Of a DNA stretch of 11,129 nucleotides, positions 1 through 7,072 are shown piece by piece (within the stretch, counting starts at the first letter, position 1; each line of letters opens with the position of its first letter). Below the pieces are notes generated by a model. That model searched no databases and was not told the origin of the DNA. It saw nothing but the letters and a program-made list of their open reading frames with translations. The translations under genes were made by a program, and so were the position numbers. The stretch comes from JBGSIZ01 sp041742255 (GTDB taxonomy: Bacteria > Pseudomonadota > Alphaproteobacteria > Rhodobacterales > Rhodobacteraceae), in contig JBGSIZ010000077.1 in NCBI GenBank assembly GCA_041742255.1, positions 1-11,129 on the forward strand, read 5' to 3'.

Positions 1-1
1 A

Positions 2-484
2 GCGGCGCAGCCTGAAACGGTGGCGCTTCTGGCCCCTGCGGCGGCATCGGATGGGACCATCATCGAGGCACCCCAATCAGCAGAAAGCAGTGAAGAAACC
101 GAACTCGCCTCGGCCGCACCGTTCACCGGCAACATCGCACCGCAGGCACGTCCGCAAAAGGTCGTGATGGCGGCGGCGCTGGCCCCCGCGGCCCCGCCGC
201 CCGCCACAACAGAACAAGAAGTGGTCAGCCGGGTATCCACCTCGGGCGGTCGGAACTGGGGGATCAACGTCGGGCGCTACGGTTCACGCTACGAGGCCGA
301 ACGGGTGCTGATGCGGGTCGCGCTCAATGAAATGTCCACGCTGGACGGATCGCTGCGGCGGGTCGTGCAACGGTCGGGCGGGTTTGACGCGAATTTCATG
401 GGGCTCAGCCGGGACACAGCGGACCTCGCATGTCGCAGGCTTCAGGCGCGCGGCGTCACCTGTTTCCAACTCGGGGCGGAATAA
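2..484 (+). CDS. C-terminal part of a SPOR-domain protein, probably a D-alanyl-D-alanine carboxypeptidase (5' end outside window)
   Basis: The reading frame is open from base 2, so the gene begins upstream and only its last 160 codons are seen, ending at TAA 482-484. The first 80 or so visible residues are an Ala/Pro/Glu-rich, low-complexity linker. The last 75 or so form a compact domain starting near 'NWGINVGRYGSRYEAE' and ending 'ARGVTCFQLGAE'. This matches SPOR domains, which bind denuded glycan strands at the division septum. In Rhodobacterales this linker plus SPOR tail follows a serine peptidase S11 (penicillin-binding protein 5-like) domain, so I infer a periplasmic carboxypeptidase that trims peptidoglycan stem peptides. 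The catalytic domain is not in the window, so the enzyme identity rests on the tail alone. Two cysteines ten residues apart near the end (in ACRR and VTCF) could form a disulfide. The stop lies 3 bp from the convergent yejF stop, with no terminator hairpin between them. Confidence 0.72.
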   Translation, partial: AAQPETVALLAPAAASDGTIIEAPQSAESSEETELASAAPFTGNIAPQARPQKVVMAAALAPAAPPPATTEQEVVSRVSTSGGRNWGINVGRYGSRYEAERVLMRVALNEMSTLDGSLRRVVQRSGGFDANFMGLSRDTADLACRRLQARGVTCFQLGAE

Positions 485-487
485 CGG

Positions 488-2098
488 TCAGACGCCAGAC
501 CCGGCAATCGCGCGGCCTTCAAACGCGGCAGCCATCAACGCGCGGGTATAGGCGGTCTGCGGACGGTCAAACACATCGGCGACGGGGCCTTCCTCGACCA
601 CATCGCCGTTCTTCATCACCATGATCCGGTGGCTCAGGGCGCGCACGACCTTCAGGTCATGACTGATAAATATATATGCAAGGCCGTATTTCTGCTGCAA
701 CGCGCGCAGCAAATCCACGATCTGTGCCTGCACTGTCATATCAAGCGCGCTCGTCGGTTCGTCCAGCACCACCAGCTTGGGACGCAGGATCATGGCGCGG
801 GCAATGGCAATGCGTTGACGCTGGCCGCCTGAAAACTCGTGCGGATAGCGGTCCATCAACGCGGGGTCCAACCCCACCTCGCGCAGCATCTCGGTGACCA
901 TCTCGCGGCGGTCGCGTCCGGGTTCGACATAATGCACGCCCAACCCTTCGGCAATGATCTCGGCCACGGTCATGCGGGGGGACAAACTGCCATAAGGGTC
1001 TTGAAACACGATCTGCATATCGGCGCGATAGGGGCGCATCTGGCGCTGGGTCAGGGGCGCAATGTCGTGACCCAGAAACGAAATGCCGCCATTGCTCTCG
1101 ATCAATCGCATGATGGCAAGGGCAAGGGTGGTCTTGCCGGACCCGCTTTCCCCGACAATCCCCACGGTTTCCCCGGCACGCACGGACAGGGTGGCGGCAT
1201 TGACGGCCTGCACATACCCGGCGGTGCGTTTCATCAATCCACGGGTGATGGGAAACCACACGCGCAAGGCATCGGTTCCGGCAATCACGGGGGCATTTTC
1301 GGGCACCGGGTCCACGCGGCCCTTTGGTTCGGCCTCCAGCAACAGACGGGTATAGGGATGGCTGGGATTGGCAAACACCTCGGCCACAAGGCCTTGTTCG
1401 ACAATCTGACCATCCTTCATCACACAAACGCGGTCGGCGATCTTGCGGACGATGGTCAGGTCGTGGGTGATAAACAGCATGGCCATGCCGTCATCGCGCT
1501 TCAGTCCCTCCAACAGGTCCAAAATCTGGGCCTGAATGGTGACATCCAGTGCGGTGGTCGGTTCATCGGCAATCAACAACTGCGGTCCATTGGCCAGCGC
1601 CATGGCGATCATGACGCGCTGGCGCTGTCCGCCGGACAACTGATGGGGATAGGCACCCAACCGGCTCTCGGCATTGTGGATGCCGACCCGGTCCAGCAGT
1701 TCCAGAATCCGGACACGGACGGCGGCACCGCGCAACCCCTGATGCAGTTCGATGGACTCTGCCAACTGCTTTTCAATGGTATGCAGCGGGTTCAGGCTGG
1801 TCATCGGTTCCTGAAAAATGAAACTGATGTCATTGCCCCGGACGCGGCGCAGATCACGTTCGGGGGCACCGATCATCTGGGTGCCTTCATAGGTGACGGA
1901 CCCTTCGCAGGTGGCGCTATCGCCCAGCAATTGCACGGTGGACAACGCGGTGACGGACTTGCCGGACCCGCTTTCGCCCACGATGGCCACGGTCTCGCCC
2001 TTGTCCACATGAAACGTCACGCCGCGGACGGCATGGGTGACCTTGCCATCCTGCCGGAACCGGACATGCAGGTTTTGAACGTCCAGAATGGGGGTCAT
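488..2098 (-). CDS. yejF: YejF, double ATP-binding subunit of the YejABEF peptide ABC importer
   Basis: This 536-residue protein is two fused ABC ATPase domains (E. coli YejF is about 530). It powers import of oligopeptides through the YejB-YejE channel from the cytoplasmic face. First domain: Walker A GESGSGKS 41-48, Q-loop Q96 in IFQEPMTSLNP, signature LSGGQ 154-158, Walker B LLIADEP 174-180 with catalytic E179, switch H212. Second domain: Walker A GESGSGKT 316-323, Q366 in VFQDP, signature FSGGQ 423-426 region, Walker B LVVLDEP 442-448 with E447, switch H480. Both sites therefore look catalytically competent. After each ATPase domain comes the oligopeptide/dipeptide-transporter C-terminal segment (HPYTRLLLEAEP near 247-258; TAYTRALMAA near 516-524). 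The ATG overlaps the yejE stop as ATGA, which fixes the start and implies translational coupling. It is the last gene of the operon. Confidence 0.96.
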   Translation of the reverse strand: MTPILDVQNLHVRFRQDGKVTHAVRGVTFHVDKGETVAIVGESGSGKSVTALSTVQLLGDSATCEGSVTYEGTQMIGAPERDLRRVRGNDISFIFQEPMTSLNPLHTIEKQLAESIELHQGLRGAAVRVRILELLDRVGIHNAESRLGAYPHQLSGGQRQRVMIAMALANGPQLLIADEPTTALDVTIQAQILDLLEGLKRDDGMAMLFITHDLTIVRKIADRVCVMKDGQIVEQGLVAEVFANPSHPYTRLLLEAEPKGRVDPVPENAPVIAGTDALRVWFPITRGLMKRTAGYVQAVNAATLSVRAGETVGIVGESGSGKTTLALAIMRLIESNGGISFLGHDIAPLTQRQMRPYRADMQIVFQDPYGSLSPRMTVAEIIAEGLGVHYVEPGRDRREMVTEMLREVGLDPALMDRYPHEFSGGQRQRIAIARAMILRPKLVVLDEPTSALDMTVQAQIVDLLRALQQKYGLAYIFISHDLKVVRALSHRIMVMKNGDVVEEGPVADVFDRPQTAYTRALMAAAFEGRAIAGSGV

Positions 2099-3207
2099 GC
2101 AAACGTCTTTCTGGGGTCAAACGCGTCGCGGATGCCTTCAAATATGAACACCAGCAGGGACAACATGACCGCAAAGGTGAAAAACGCGGTGAACCCCAAC
2201 CACGGGGCCTGCAAATTCTGTTTGGCCTGCAACGTCAACTCACCCAGCGACGGGGCAGAGGACGGCAATCCAAACCCTAACAGATCAAGCGAGGCCAAAC
2301 CGCCAATCGCGCCGGTGACGGCAAACGGCAGGATCGTGACGGTGGCAACCATGGCATTGGGCAGAACATGGCGGAACATGATCTTGGCATCGGCCACGCC
2401 CAACGCGCGGGCGGCGCGGACATATTCGAAATTGCGGGCGCGCAGGAATTCGGCGCGCACCACGCCCACCAACCCGGTCCAGCCAAACAAAACGGACAGG
2501 ATCACCAGCAACCAGAAACTCTTGCCGAAAATCGCGGTCATGATGATGATGACATACAAGGACGGCACCGAAGACCACACCTCGATGAACCGCTGAAACA
2601 GCAGGTCGGTCATACCGCCGAAATACCCCTGCACCGCCCCGGCAATAATCCCCAGAACGGATGAAAACCCGACCACCAGCAGCGCGTAATAGACCGACAA
2701 CCGGAACCCATAGATGACGCGGGCGGTCACGTCGCGCTTGGTATCGTCGGTGCCCAACCAATTGTCGGCAGTGGGGGCGGACGGGGCCACGCCGGGCAGG
2801 TCCACAATCGTGTCATACCGATAGGGGATGACGGGCCAGACGGCCCAACCGGGGATGAATTCGGGGTCGGCAAAGGTGCCGGCCTGCGCGCTGGCAATCG
2901 TGGCCTCGGGGTCGTCAAAACAGGGGTCCACAATGCCGCCCGTGGCAATCAGACACTTCACCTCGACATCGGTATAGGCGGCCTCGGTGGCGAAATCGCC
3001 ACCAAAGTCACGCTCGGAATAGAACTTGAATATCGGCATCCGGTATTCGCCGCGATAACTGATCAGGATCGGTTTATCGTTGGCGATGAATTCGGCCAGC
3101 AACGACAGACCAAACAGCACGGCAAAGATCCACATCGACCACCACGCGCGGCGATTGCGCTGGAAATTCTGCCAACGGCGCTGGTTCAGGGGGGACAGAC
3201 GGATCAT
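2095..3207 (-). CDS. yejE: YejE, permease subunit of the YejABEF peptide ABC importer
   Basis: Inner-membrane permease of 370 residues, belonging to the binding-protein-dependent transport family. It pairs with YejB to form the peptide channel. The N-terminus (MIRLSPLNQRRWQNFQRNRR, then a first membrane helix at about 22-42) is the form known for YejE. A long periplasmic stretch (about 43-165) contains NWLGTDDTKRDV at 149-160, typical of the DppC/OppC class. Membrane helices follow at about 168-193, 211-229, 231-250, 285-308 and 337-357. The EAA loop that docks on the ATPase is at 261-284 (EYVRAARALG ... HVLPNA), and the end is GIRDAFDPRKT, typical of the family. It is about 30 residues longer than E. 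coli YejE, and the extra length lies in the periplasmic loop, which carries two cysteines (C85, C96). Start and stop both lie in ATGA overlaps with yejB and yejF. Confidence 0.95.
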   Translation of the reverse strand: MIRLSPLNQRRWQNFQRNRRAWWSMWIFAVLFGLSLLAEFIANDKPILISYRGEYRMPIFKFYSERDFGGDFATEAAYTDVEVKCLIATGGIVDPCFDDPEATIASAQAGTFADPEFIPGWAVWPVIPYRYDTIVDLPGVAPSAPTADNWLGTDDTKRDVTARVIYGFRLSVYYALLVVGFSSVLGIIAGAVQGYFGGMTDLLFQRFIEVWSSVPSLYVIIIMTAIFGKSFWLLVILSVLFGWTGLVGVVRAEFLRARNFEYVRAARALGVADAKIMFRHVLPNAMVATVTILPFAVTGAIGGLASLDLLGFGLPSSAPSLGELTLQAKQNLQAPWLGFTAFFTFAVMLSLLVFIFEGIRDAFDPRKTFA

Positions 3208-4292
3208 TTCCGGCTCTCGAAATCAATGCGGGGGTCCACAAGGACATAGGTGATGTCGGTGACAATCCCGATCACCAGCCCCATCAGGGAAAACGCGAAC
3301 AAGGTGCCGAACACGACCGGATAATCGCGGGCGACAGCGGCCTCAAACCCCAATCGGCCCAATCCGTCCAGACTGAACAGGGTTTCGATAATCAGGCTGC
3401 CACCAAAGAAAACGCTGATGAACAAGGCGGGGAACCCGGCAATAACCAACAGCATGGCATTACGAAACACATGGCCATACAAAACGCGGCGTTCCGTCAG
3501 ACCCTTGGCCTTGGCTGTCATGACATACTGTTTCTTGATCTCGTCCAGAAAACTGTTCTTGGTCAGCAGGGCCAGAAACGTGAAACTGGAAATGGTGGAT
3601 GCCAATACAGGCAAAGTGATGTGCCAGATGTAATCGCCCGCCTTGCCCAGCAGGGACAATTGATCCCAATTGTCGCCGGTCAATCCGCGTAGCGGAAACA
3701 GACGGTAATACGATCCGCCAGCGAACAGGACGATCAACAGGATCGCAAACAGAAATCCGGGAATGGCATAGGCAGCAATCAAAACGCCACTGGTCCAGGT
3801 GTCAAACGCGCTGCCATCGCGCACGGCTTTGCGAATGCCCAGCGGAATAGCGATGATATAGGCCAGAACGGTGGACCACAGGCCCAACGTGATGGAAACA
3901 GGCATCTTTTCCAGAACAAGGTCGATCACGCTGATGGACCGGAAATAACTTTCGCCGAAATCGAGCCGGATGTAATTCCACATCATGTTGAAAAACCGTT
4001 CCAGTGGCGGCTTGTCGAACCCGAATTCGCGTTCCAACTGGGCAATGAATTCGGGCGGCAAACCACGGGCGCCTGCATACTGGCTGTTGATCTCGGACCC
4101 GGCTTGCTGAATATCCACGTCGCCACGGCCCCCTGCGATGGTTTCAAACACATCGCCATTGCCGTTCATTTCGGCGATGATCTGGTCAATCGGGCCGCCC
4201 GGCACAAATTGGGTCAAGGCAAAATTGATCACCATGATCCCGAACAGCGTCGGGATCACCAAAAGCAATCGGCGGAGGATATAGGCGCCCAT
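3204..4292 (-). CDS. yejB: YejB, permease subunit of the YejABEF peptide ABC importer
   Basis: Inner-membrane permease of 362 residues, the same size as E. coli YejB (about 364), and partner of YejE in the peptide channel. It opens with MGAYILRRLLLVIPTLFGI, the N-terminus known for YejB, and the first helix spans about 9-29. It is followed by the conserved FVPGGPIDQI segment. A periplasmic region (about 35-130) precedes helices at about 133-155, 169-191, 223-245, 282-302 and 329-351. The EAA loop for contact with YejF is at 257-280 (VMTAKAKGL ... VFRNA). The C-terminus TYVLVDPRIDF is the usual ending of the DppB/OppB class. A ribosome binding site AAAGGA (minus strand, 4304-4299) stands 6 nt before the ATG. 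The gene follows yejA after a 22-bp gap and overlaps yejE by ATGA. Confidence 0.95.
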   Translation of the reverse strand: MGAYILRRLLLVIPTLFGIMVINFALTQFVPGGPIDQIIAEMNGNGDVFETIAGGRGDVDIQQAGSEINSQYAGARGLPPEFIAQLEREFGFDKPPLERFFNMMWNYIRLDFGESYFRSISVIDLVLEKMPVSITLGLWSTVLAYIIAIPLGIRKAVRDGSAFDTWTSGVLIAAYAIPGFLFAILLIVLFAGGSYYRLFPLRGLTGDNWDQLSLLGKAGDYIWHITLPVLASTISSFTFLALLTKNSFLDEIKKQYVMTAKAKGLTERRVLYGHVFRNAMLLVIAGFPALFISVFFGGSLIIETLFSLDGLGRLGFEAAVARDYPVVFGTLFAFSLMGLVIGIVTDITYVLVDPRIDFESRK

Positions 4293-4314
4293 TCGGGGTC
4301 CTTTTATTCTGCTC

Positions 4315-6243
4315 TTATTGGAAGGCGCCAGCGGCCTTCAACGCCTCGCCCTTCTCGGCGTTATACCACCAAAAGTCCAGATACCCGAGGTCATAGGGCG
4401 GCAATGTTTCGGGGTGTTCATACATGTCGTAATAGGCTGTCCAGTATTTGCCCAGATACCACGCAGGCACGACATACAGATCGCGGCGCATGATCCGGTC
4501 AATGGCGCGAACACCGGCGGCCATTTCTTCGCGGGTGGTGGAATTGGCCACCATCGGGATCAAGGCATCAACGGCCGGGTTGGAATAGGACGCAGGATTG
4601 AACACATCGCCCACGCCAGACGACCCAAACCGCTGGCCCAGGCTTTCGCCTTCTTCCAGCCCGACATTGTAGCCGTCAAAAATCAGGTCGAAATTAAACG
4701 TATTGGTGCGCTCGGTATATTGGGCGGGGTCCACGCGGTTATAGGTGGCGTTCAGGCCCAACCGCTTCAGGTTATCGACATAAGGAATGATAATGCGGTC
4801 GAACGACGGGCTGACCGACAGGAATTCAAGGTCAAACGTCTGGCCATCCTTTTGCAACAACCCATCGGCACCGGGGGTCCACCCGGCCTCCTCCATCAGA
4901 CGCAAGGCGTCGCGCAGATTGCCGCGATCAATCTGGTCGGCACCAGACGCGTGGGGGGCGGTGACAGGCTCGGTCAGAATGGCGGGGTCGATCATATCGG
5001 CCACAGACTGCAACCGCTCCAATTCCAACCCCTCGGGGACACCCACAGCAGCCAGACCGGACCCGTGCCAGAAACTCTCGCGCTGCTGAAACAGGCCATA
5101 TTGCAGGGTGTCATTGGTCCATGTGAAATTATACATCAACGCCACGGCCTGCCGGACGCGGATATCCTGAAACTTTGGCAGGGTCATGTTGAACACGAAT
5201 CCGGTGGCATTGGGCAGGCTGCCATCCGGCAATTCCTCGCGGACAACCCATCCGGCATCCAGCGCGGGAAATTCATACCCGGTCGCCCAAGTGAGCGATG
5301 AATTCTCCTGCCGGAACGTGAATGCGCCTGCCTTGAACGCCTCGAACGCGGCGGTGGTATCGGCGAAATACTCAACGCGGATCACGTCGAAATTCTCGCG
5401 GCCAATGGCCAACGGTTGGGAAATCCCCCAATAGTCGGGGTTGCGGCGGTATACGATTTCCTCGTTCACCTTGTAACTGTCCAGCATATAGGGGCCGGTG
5501 CCGGGGGGGATCTCGAACCGGCTTTCGTCCAACCGGGCACCTGTGGCGTCATACCAATGCTTGGGCATGACCAACGTGGCACCGGCCTGACTGATGGTGT
5601 CGTTGGGGGAATACTCGGGGCTGAACGTGAATTTGACGGTGTAATCATCCAGCGCCTCAACCATCGGGATCATGTCGCCCACAATGGTGGCATAGGACGC
5701 GGTGCCCTGCTCGATGAAAAGGTTATGGGTGAACACGACATCCTCGGCGGTCATCGGCTCGCCATCGGCAAACCGGACATCCTCGCGCAGATGAACGATC
5801 AACCACGATTTGTCCTCGGGATATTCGATGGTCGTGCACAGAAAACAATACTGCGATCCGACCTCGTCTGCAGTGCCCACCATCAACCGTTCATAGGGCA
5901 GAGAGGACAGGCTGCCGGGGTTCCCTTCCTTGGTGGCAAAGGGGTTCATGTTGTCAAACGTGCCCTGCGCCCAGATCGAGATTTCACCGCCTTTGGGGGC
6001 GTCCGGGTTGACATAGTCCAGATGCGCCATGTCGGCGGGATACTTCAACGCGCCATAATTGTTGTAACCATGGCTGACGGTGGTCGGGGCATGGCTTTCG
6101 GCCCACAATTGCCCGGCCCAGATGACGCCTGCCCCCAACAACAGACCGCCCAGCATCCAACCGCCAAAACCGGTTTGCGGCTTTTGCACGCGTGCATCGG
6201 CGCGAGCTTTGGGCTTGGATTTGGTGTTGCGGCGGTCGGTCAT
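4315..6243 (-). CDS. yejA: YejA, periplasmic solute-binding protein of the YejABEF peptide importer
   Basis: A 642-residue extracellular solute-binding protein of family 5. It captures peptides in the periplasm and delivers them to YejB-YejE. The N-terminus has a long basic region (residues 1-22), then a hydrophobic segment at about 27-46 (GGWMLGGLLLGAGVIWAGQLWA) with a likely signal peptidase site after A48. The mature part has YNNYGALKYP (60-69), typical of YejA, RLMVGTADEV (119-128), LREDVRFADG (152-161), MTAEDVVF (164-171), PGTGPYMLDSY (247-257) and RRNPDYWG (266-273), the last two being family signatures. Two cysteines (C133, C136, a CFLC motif) may form a disulfide in the periplasm. The start is supported by the strong site GGGGAG, 6 nt upstream. 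In E. coli this system takes up microcin C, and in rhizobia and Brucella it affects sensitivity to antimicrobial peptides. The substrate here cannot be read from sequence. Confidence 0.95.
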   Translation of the reverse strand: MTDRRNTKSKPKARADARVQKPQTGFGGWMLGGLLLGAGVIWAGQLWAESHAPTTVSHGYNNYGALKYPADMAHLDYVNPDAPKGGEISIWAQGTFDNMNPFATKEGNPGSLSSLPYERLMVGTADEVGSQYCFLCTTIEYPEDKSWLIVHLREDVRFADGEPMTAEDVVFTHNLFIEQGTASYATIVGDMIPMVEALDDYTVKFTFSPEYSPNDTISQAGATLVMPKHWYDATGARLDESRFEIPPGTGPYMLDSYKVNEEIVYRRNPDYWGISQPLAIGRENFDVIRVEYFADTTAAFEAFKAGAFTFRQENSSLTWATGYEFPALDAGWVVREELPDGSLPNATGFVFNMTLPKFQDIRVRQAVALMYNFTWTNDTLQYGLFQQRESFWHGSGLAAVGVPEGLELERLQSVADMIDPAILTEPVTAPHASGADQIDRGNLRDALRLMEEAGWTPGADGLLQKDGQTFDLEFLSVSPSFDRIIIPYVDNLKRLGLNATYNRVDPAQYTERTNTFNFDLIFDGYNVGLEEGESLGQRFGSSGVGDVFNPASYSNPAVDALIPMVANSTTREEMAAGVRAIDRIMRRDLYVVPAWYLGKYWTAYYDMYEHPETLPPYDLGYLDFWWYNAEKGEALKAAGAFQ

Positions 6244-6249
6244 TGATAT

Positions 6250-6255
6250 CTCCCC
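6250..6255 (-). promoter_or_regulatory. Ribosome binding site of yejA
   Basis: On the minus strand the bases read GGGGAG, separated by 6 nt (ATATCA) from the yejA ATG. This supports the ATG at 6243 and thus the long basic N-terminal region of YejA. Four of its six bases also belong to the left arm of a perfect inverted repeat (6252-6261). Confidence 0.75.
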
Positions 6256-6361
6256 GGTTTTCGAGCGTTGGGCGGCCCGTTTTCAAATTAAATGGGTCTG
6301 TCGCAAAACATTCAAGTTCCGAATGCGTGATCGGACCACTGAGGCAGGAACAAAACCGGGG
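6252..6361. repeat. Perfect 10-bp inverted repeat framing the yejA promoter
   Basis: CCCCGGTTTT (6252-6261) and its exact reverse complement AAAACCGGGG (6352-6361) lie 90 bp apart. One arm overlaps the yejA ribosome binding site and the other lies upstream of the -35 box. In RNA only the downstream arm would be transcribed from the predicted promoter, so a role as paired protein-binding sites is more likely than an RNA hairpin, unless transcription runs through from further upstream. It could also be chance. Confidence 0.4.
6287..6315 (-). promoter_or_regulatory. Sigma-70-type promoter of the yejABEF operon
   Basis: On the minus strand a -35 box TTGAAT (6315-6310; 4 of 6 consensus bases) and a -10 box TTTAAT (6292-6287; 5 of 6) are separated by exactly 17 bp. 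They lie in an AT-richer patch of otherwise GC-rich DNA. Transcription would start near 6280, giving a leader of about 37 nt before yejA. No other pair as good is visible in the yejA-cycM interval. Assigned by eye, not tested. Confidence 0.6.
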
Positions 6362-6364
6362 GCA

Positions 6365-6397
6365 CAAACAAAAAGACCGCCCATCGGGGCGGCCTTT
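6365..6397 (-). terminator. Rho-independent terminator downstream of cycM
   Basis: Read on the minus strand, GGCCGCCC and GGGCGGTC form an 8-bp stem (one G-U pair) around the 4-base loop CGAT (stem arms 6394-6387 and 6382-6375). The stem is followed at once by TTTTTGTTTG. It sits 25 bp past the cycM stop codon and so should end cycM transcription before the yej promoter region. The plus-strand reading has an A-C mismatch and only three T's after it, so it points to minus-strand use. Confidence 0.82.
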
Positions 6398-6421
6398 GAA
6401 CCGTTCAGGGCAGGCGCGGGA

Positions 6422-6952
6422 TCAGGACCCTGTGACCGTCGCCAGATAGGCGATCAGGTTGGCGCGGTCCTGCACATCGGCAATGCCTTTGAAATTCATC
6501 GCGGTGCCGGACACGGCACCCTTGGGATTGGCAATGAATTCGTTCAGATGCTCGGGGGTCCACACGTCATAAACGGTTTCGAGCGCGCCCGAATACGACC
6601 CGAACCCTTCGGCGCTGGCCACCTGACGGCCCACAACTCCGTGCAGATACGGACCCGTGCCGTTCTTGCCGGCCTCCAGCGCGTGACAGGACCGGCAATT
6701 GCGCCACAGCCCTTCGCCTGCACCGGCATCGGCGACGGCAAAGGCTTCCTCGAACGACGGGCCTTCTTCGACGGCGACCGCTTCTTCTTCGGTCCCAGCC
6801 ACTTCGATCAGATAGCCTTGCACATGCTCTTCACCATGGCCGGCTTCGGCACCGTGGTAAATCGTTTCGGCGGCCCAGCCACCCAACATGAACACCAGCA
6901 ATGCACCGCAGGCGGCCCCAAGGGTTTTGGTCATCGTCATCGTATCGAACAT
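6422..6952 (-). CDS. cycM: Membrane-anchored cytochrome c552 (CycM-type electron carrier)
   Basis: A class I c-type cytochrome tethered to the cytoplasmic membrane by an uncleaved N-terminal helix, with the haem domain in the periplasm. I chose the ATG at 6952, giving 176 residues starting MFDTMTMTKTLG, because Paracoccus denitrificans cytochrome c552 begins almost identically and has the same length. A GGAA ribosome binding site lies 6 nt before it. An ATG at 6964 would add four residues. In the 176-residue numbering: membrane helix at about 12-32, an acidic linker rich in E at about 40-68, haem-binding CRSCH at 86-90, and likely axial methionine M152 in GTAMNFKG. The end DRANLIAYL is typical of the family. 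In Paracoccus this protein passes electrons from cytochrome bc1 to aa3-type cytochrome oxidase, and the same role is inferred here. It is followed by its own terminator and is divergent from pheA. Confidence 0.92.
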   Translation of the reverse strand: MFDTMTMTKTLGAACGALLVFMLGGWAAETIYHGAEAGHGEEHVQGYLIEVAGTEEEAVAVEEGPSFEEAFAVADAGAGEGLWRNCRSCHALEAGKNGTGPYLHGVVGRQVASAEGFGSYSGALETVYDVWTPEHLNEFIANPKGAVSGTAMNFKGIADVQDRANLIAYLATVTGS

Positions 6953-6984
6953 AGCGGGTTCCATCTCGTCGAAAGTGTCGGGGC

Positions 6985-7064
6985 TATGTATCCGCTTCGC
7001 CTCCAGTCTTGCAAGCGCTAGTGGCGCGACTTATTGCCCTTTTGACGGATCATCCGGAACAGGA
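6985..7064. promoter_or_regulatory. Divergent cycM/pheA control region with a palindromic TTGCAA that could serve both directions
   Basis: The 120 bp between the cycM and pheA starts must hold both promoters. The palindrome TTGCAA (7009-7014, inside CTTGCAAG) resembles a -35 box on either strand. Leftward it lies 18 bp from TACATA (6990-6985), and rightward 16 bp from TTATTG (7031-7036). Both -10 candidates are weak matches, so this is tentative. AGGA at 7061-7064, 8 nt before the pheA ATG, is a plausible ribosome binding site and is the firmest element here. Confidence 0.28.
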
Positions 7065-7072
7065 CGGCATCA

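Noticed and set aside
664..680. AT-rich run resembling a -10 box inside yejF
   Set aside because: It lies within coding sequence, lacks a matching -35 box, and no plus-strand gene follows it.
839..2596. A 585-codon open frame on the plus strand opposite yejF and yejE
   Set aside because: It lies wholly antisense to two clearly recognised genes and crosses their junction. Its sequence has no family motif and is rich in His, Gly and Gln, as expected from reading GC-rich codons backwards. It is a shadow.
4318..6246. Long plus-strand open frames opposite yejA (4318-5301 and 5416-6246)
   Set aside because: YejA is unmistakable on the minus strand. The opposite frames show only the compositional echo of its codons and have no recognisable domain.
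6375..6394. The hairpin as a terminator for plus-strand transcription
   Set aside because: In the plus direction the stem has an A-C mismatch and only three T's follow. The minus direction has a G-U pair and a proper T-run next to the cycM end.
6080..7021. A 313-codon plus-strand frame across the yejA start, the intergenic region and cycM
   Set aside because: It would run through the yej promoter, the cycM terminator and all of cycM in antisense. No motif or fitting ribosome binding site supports it.
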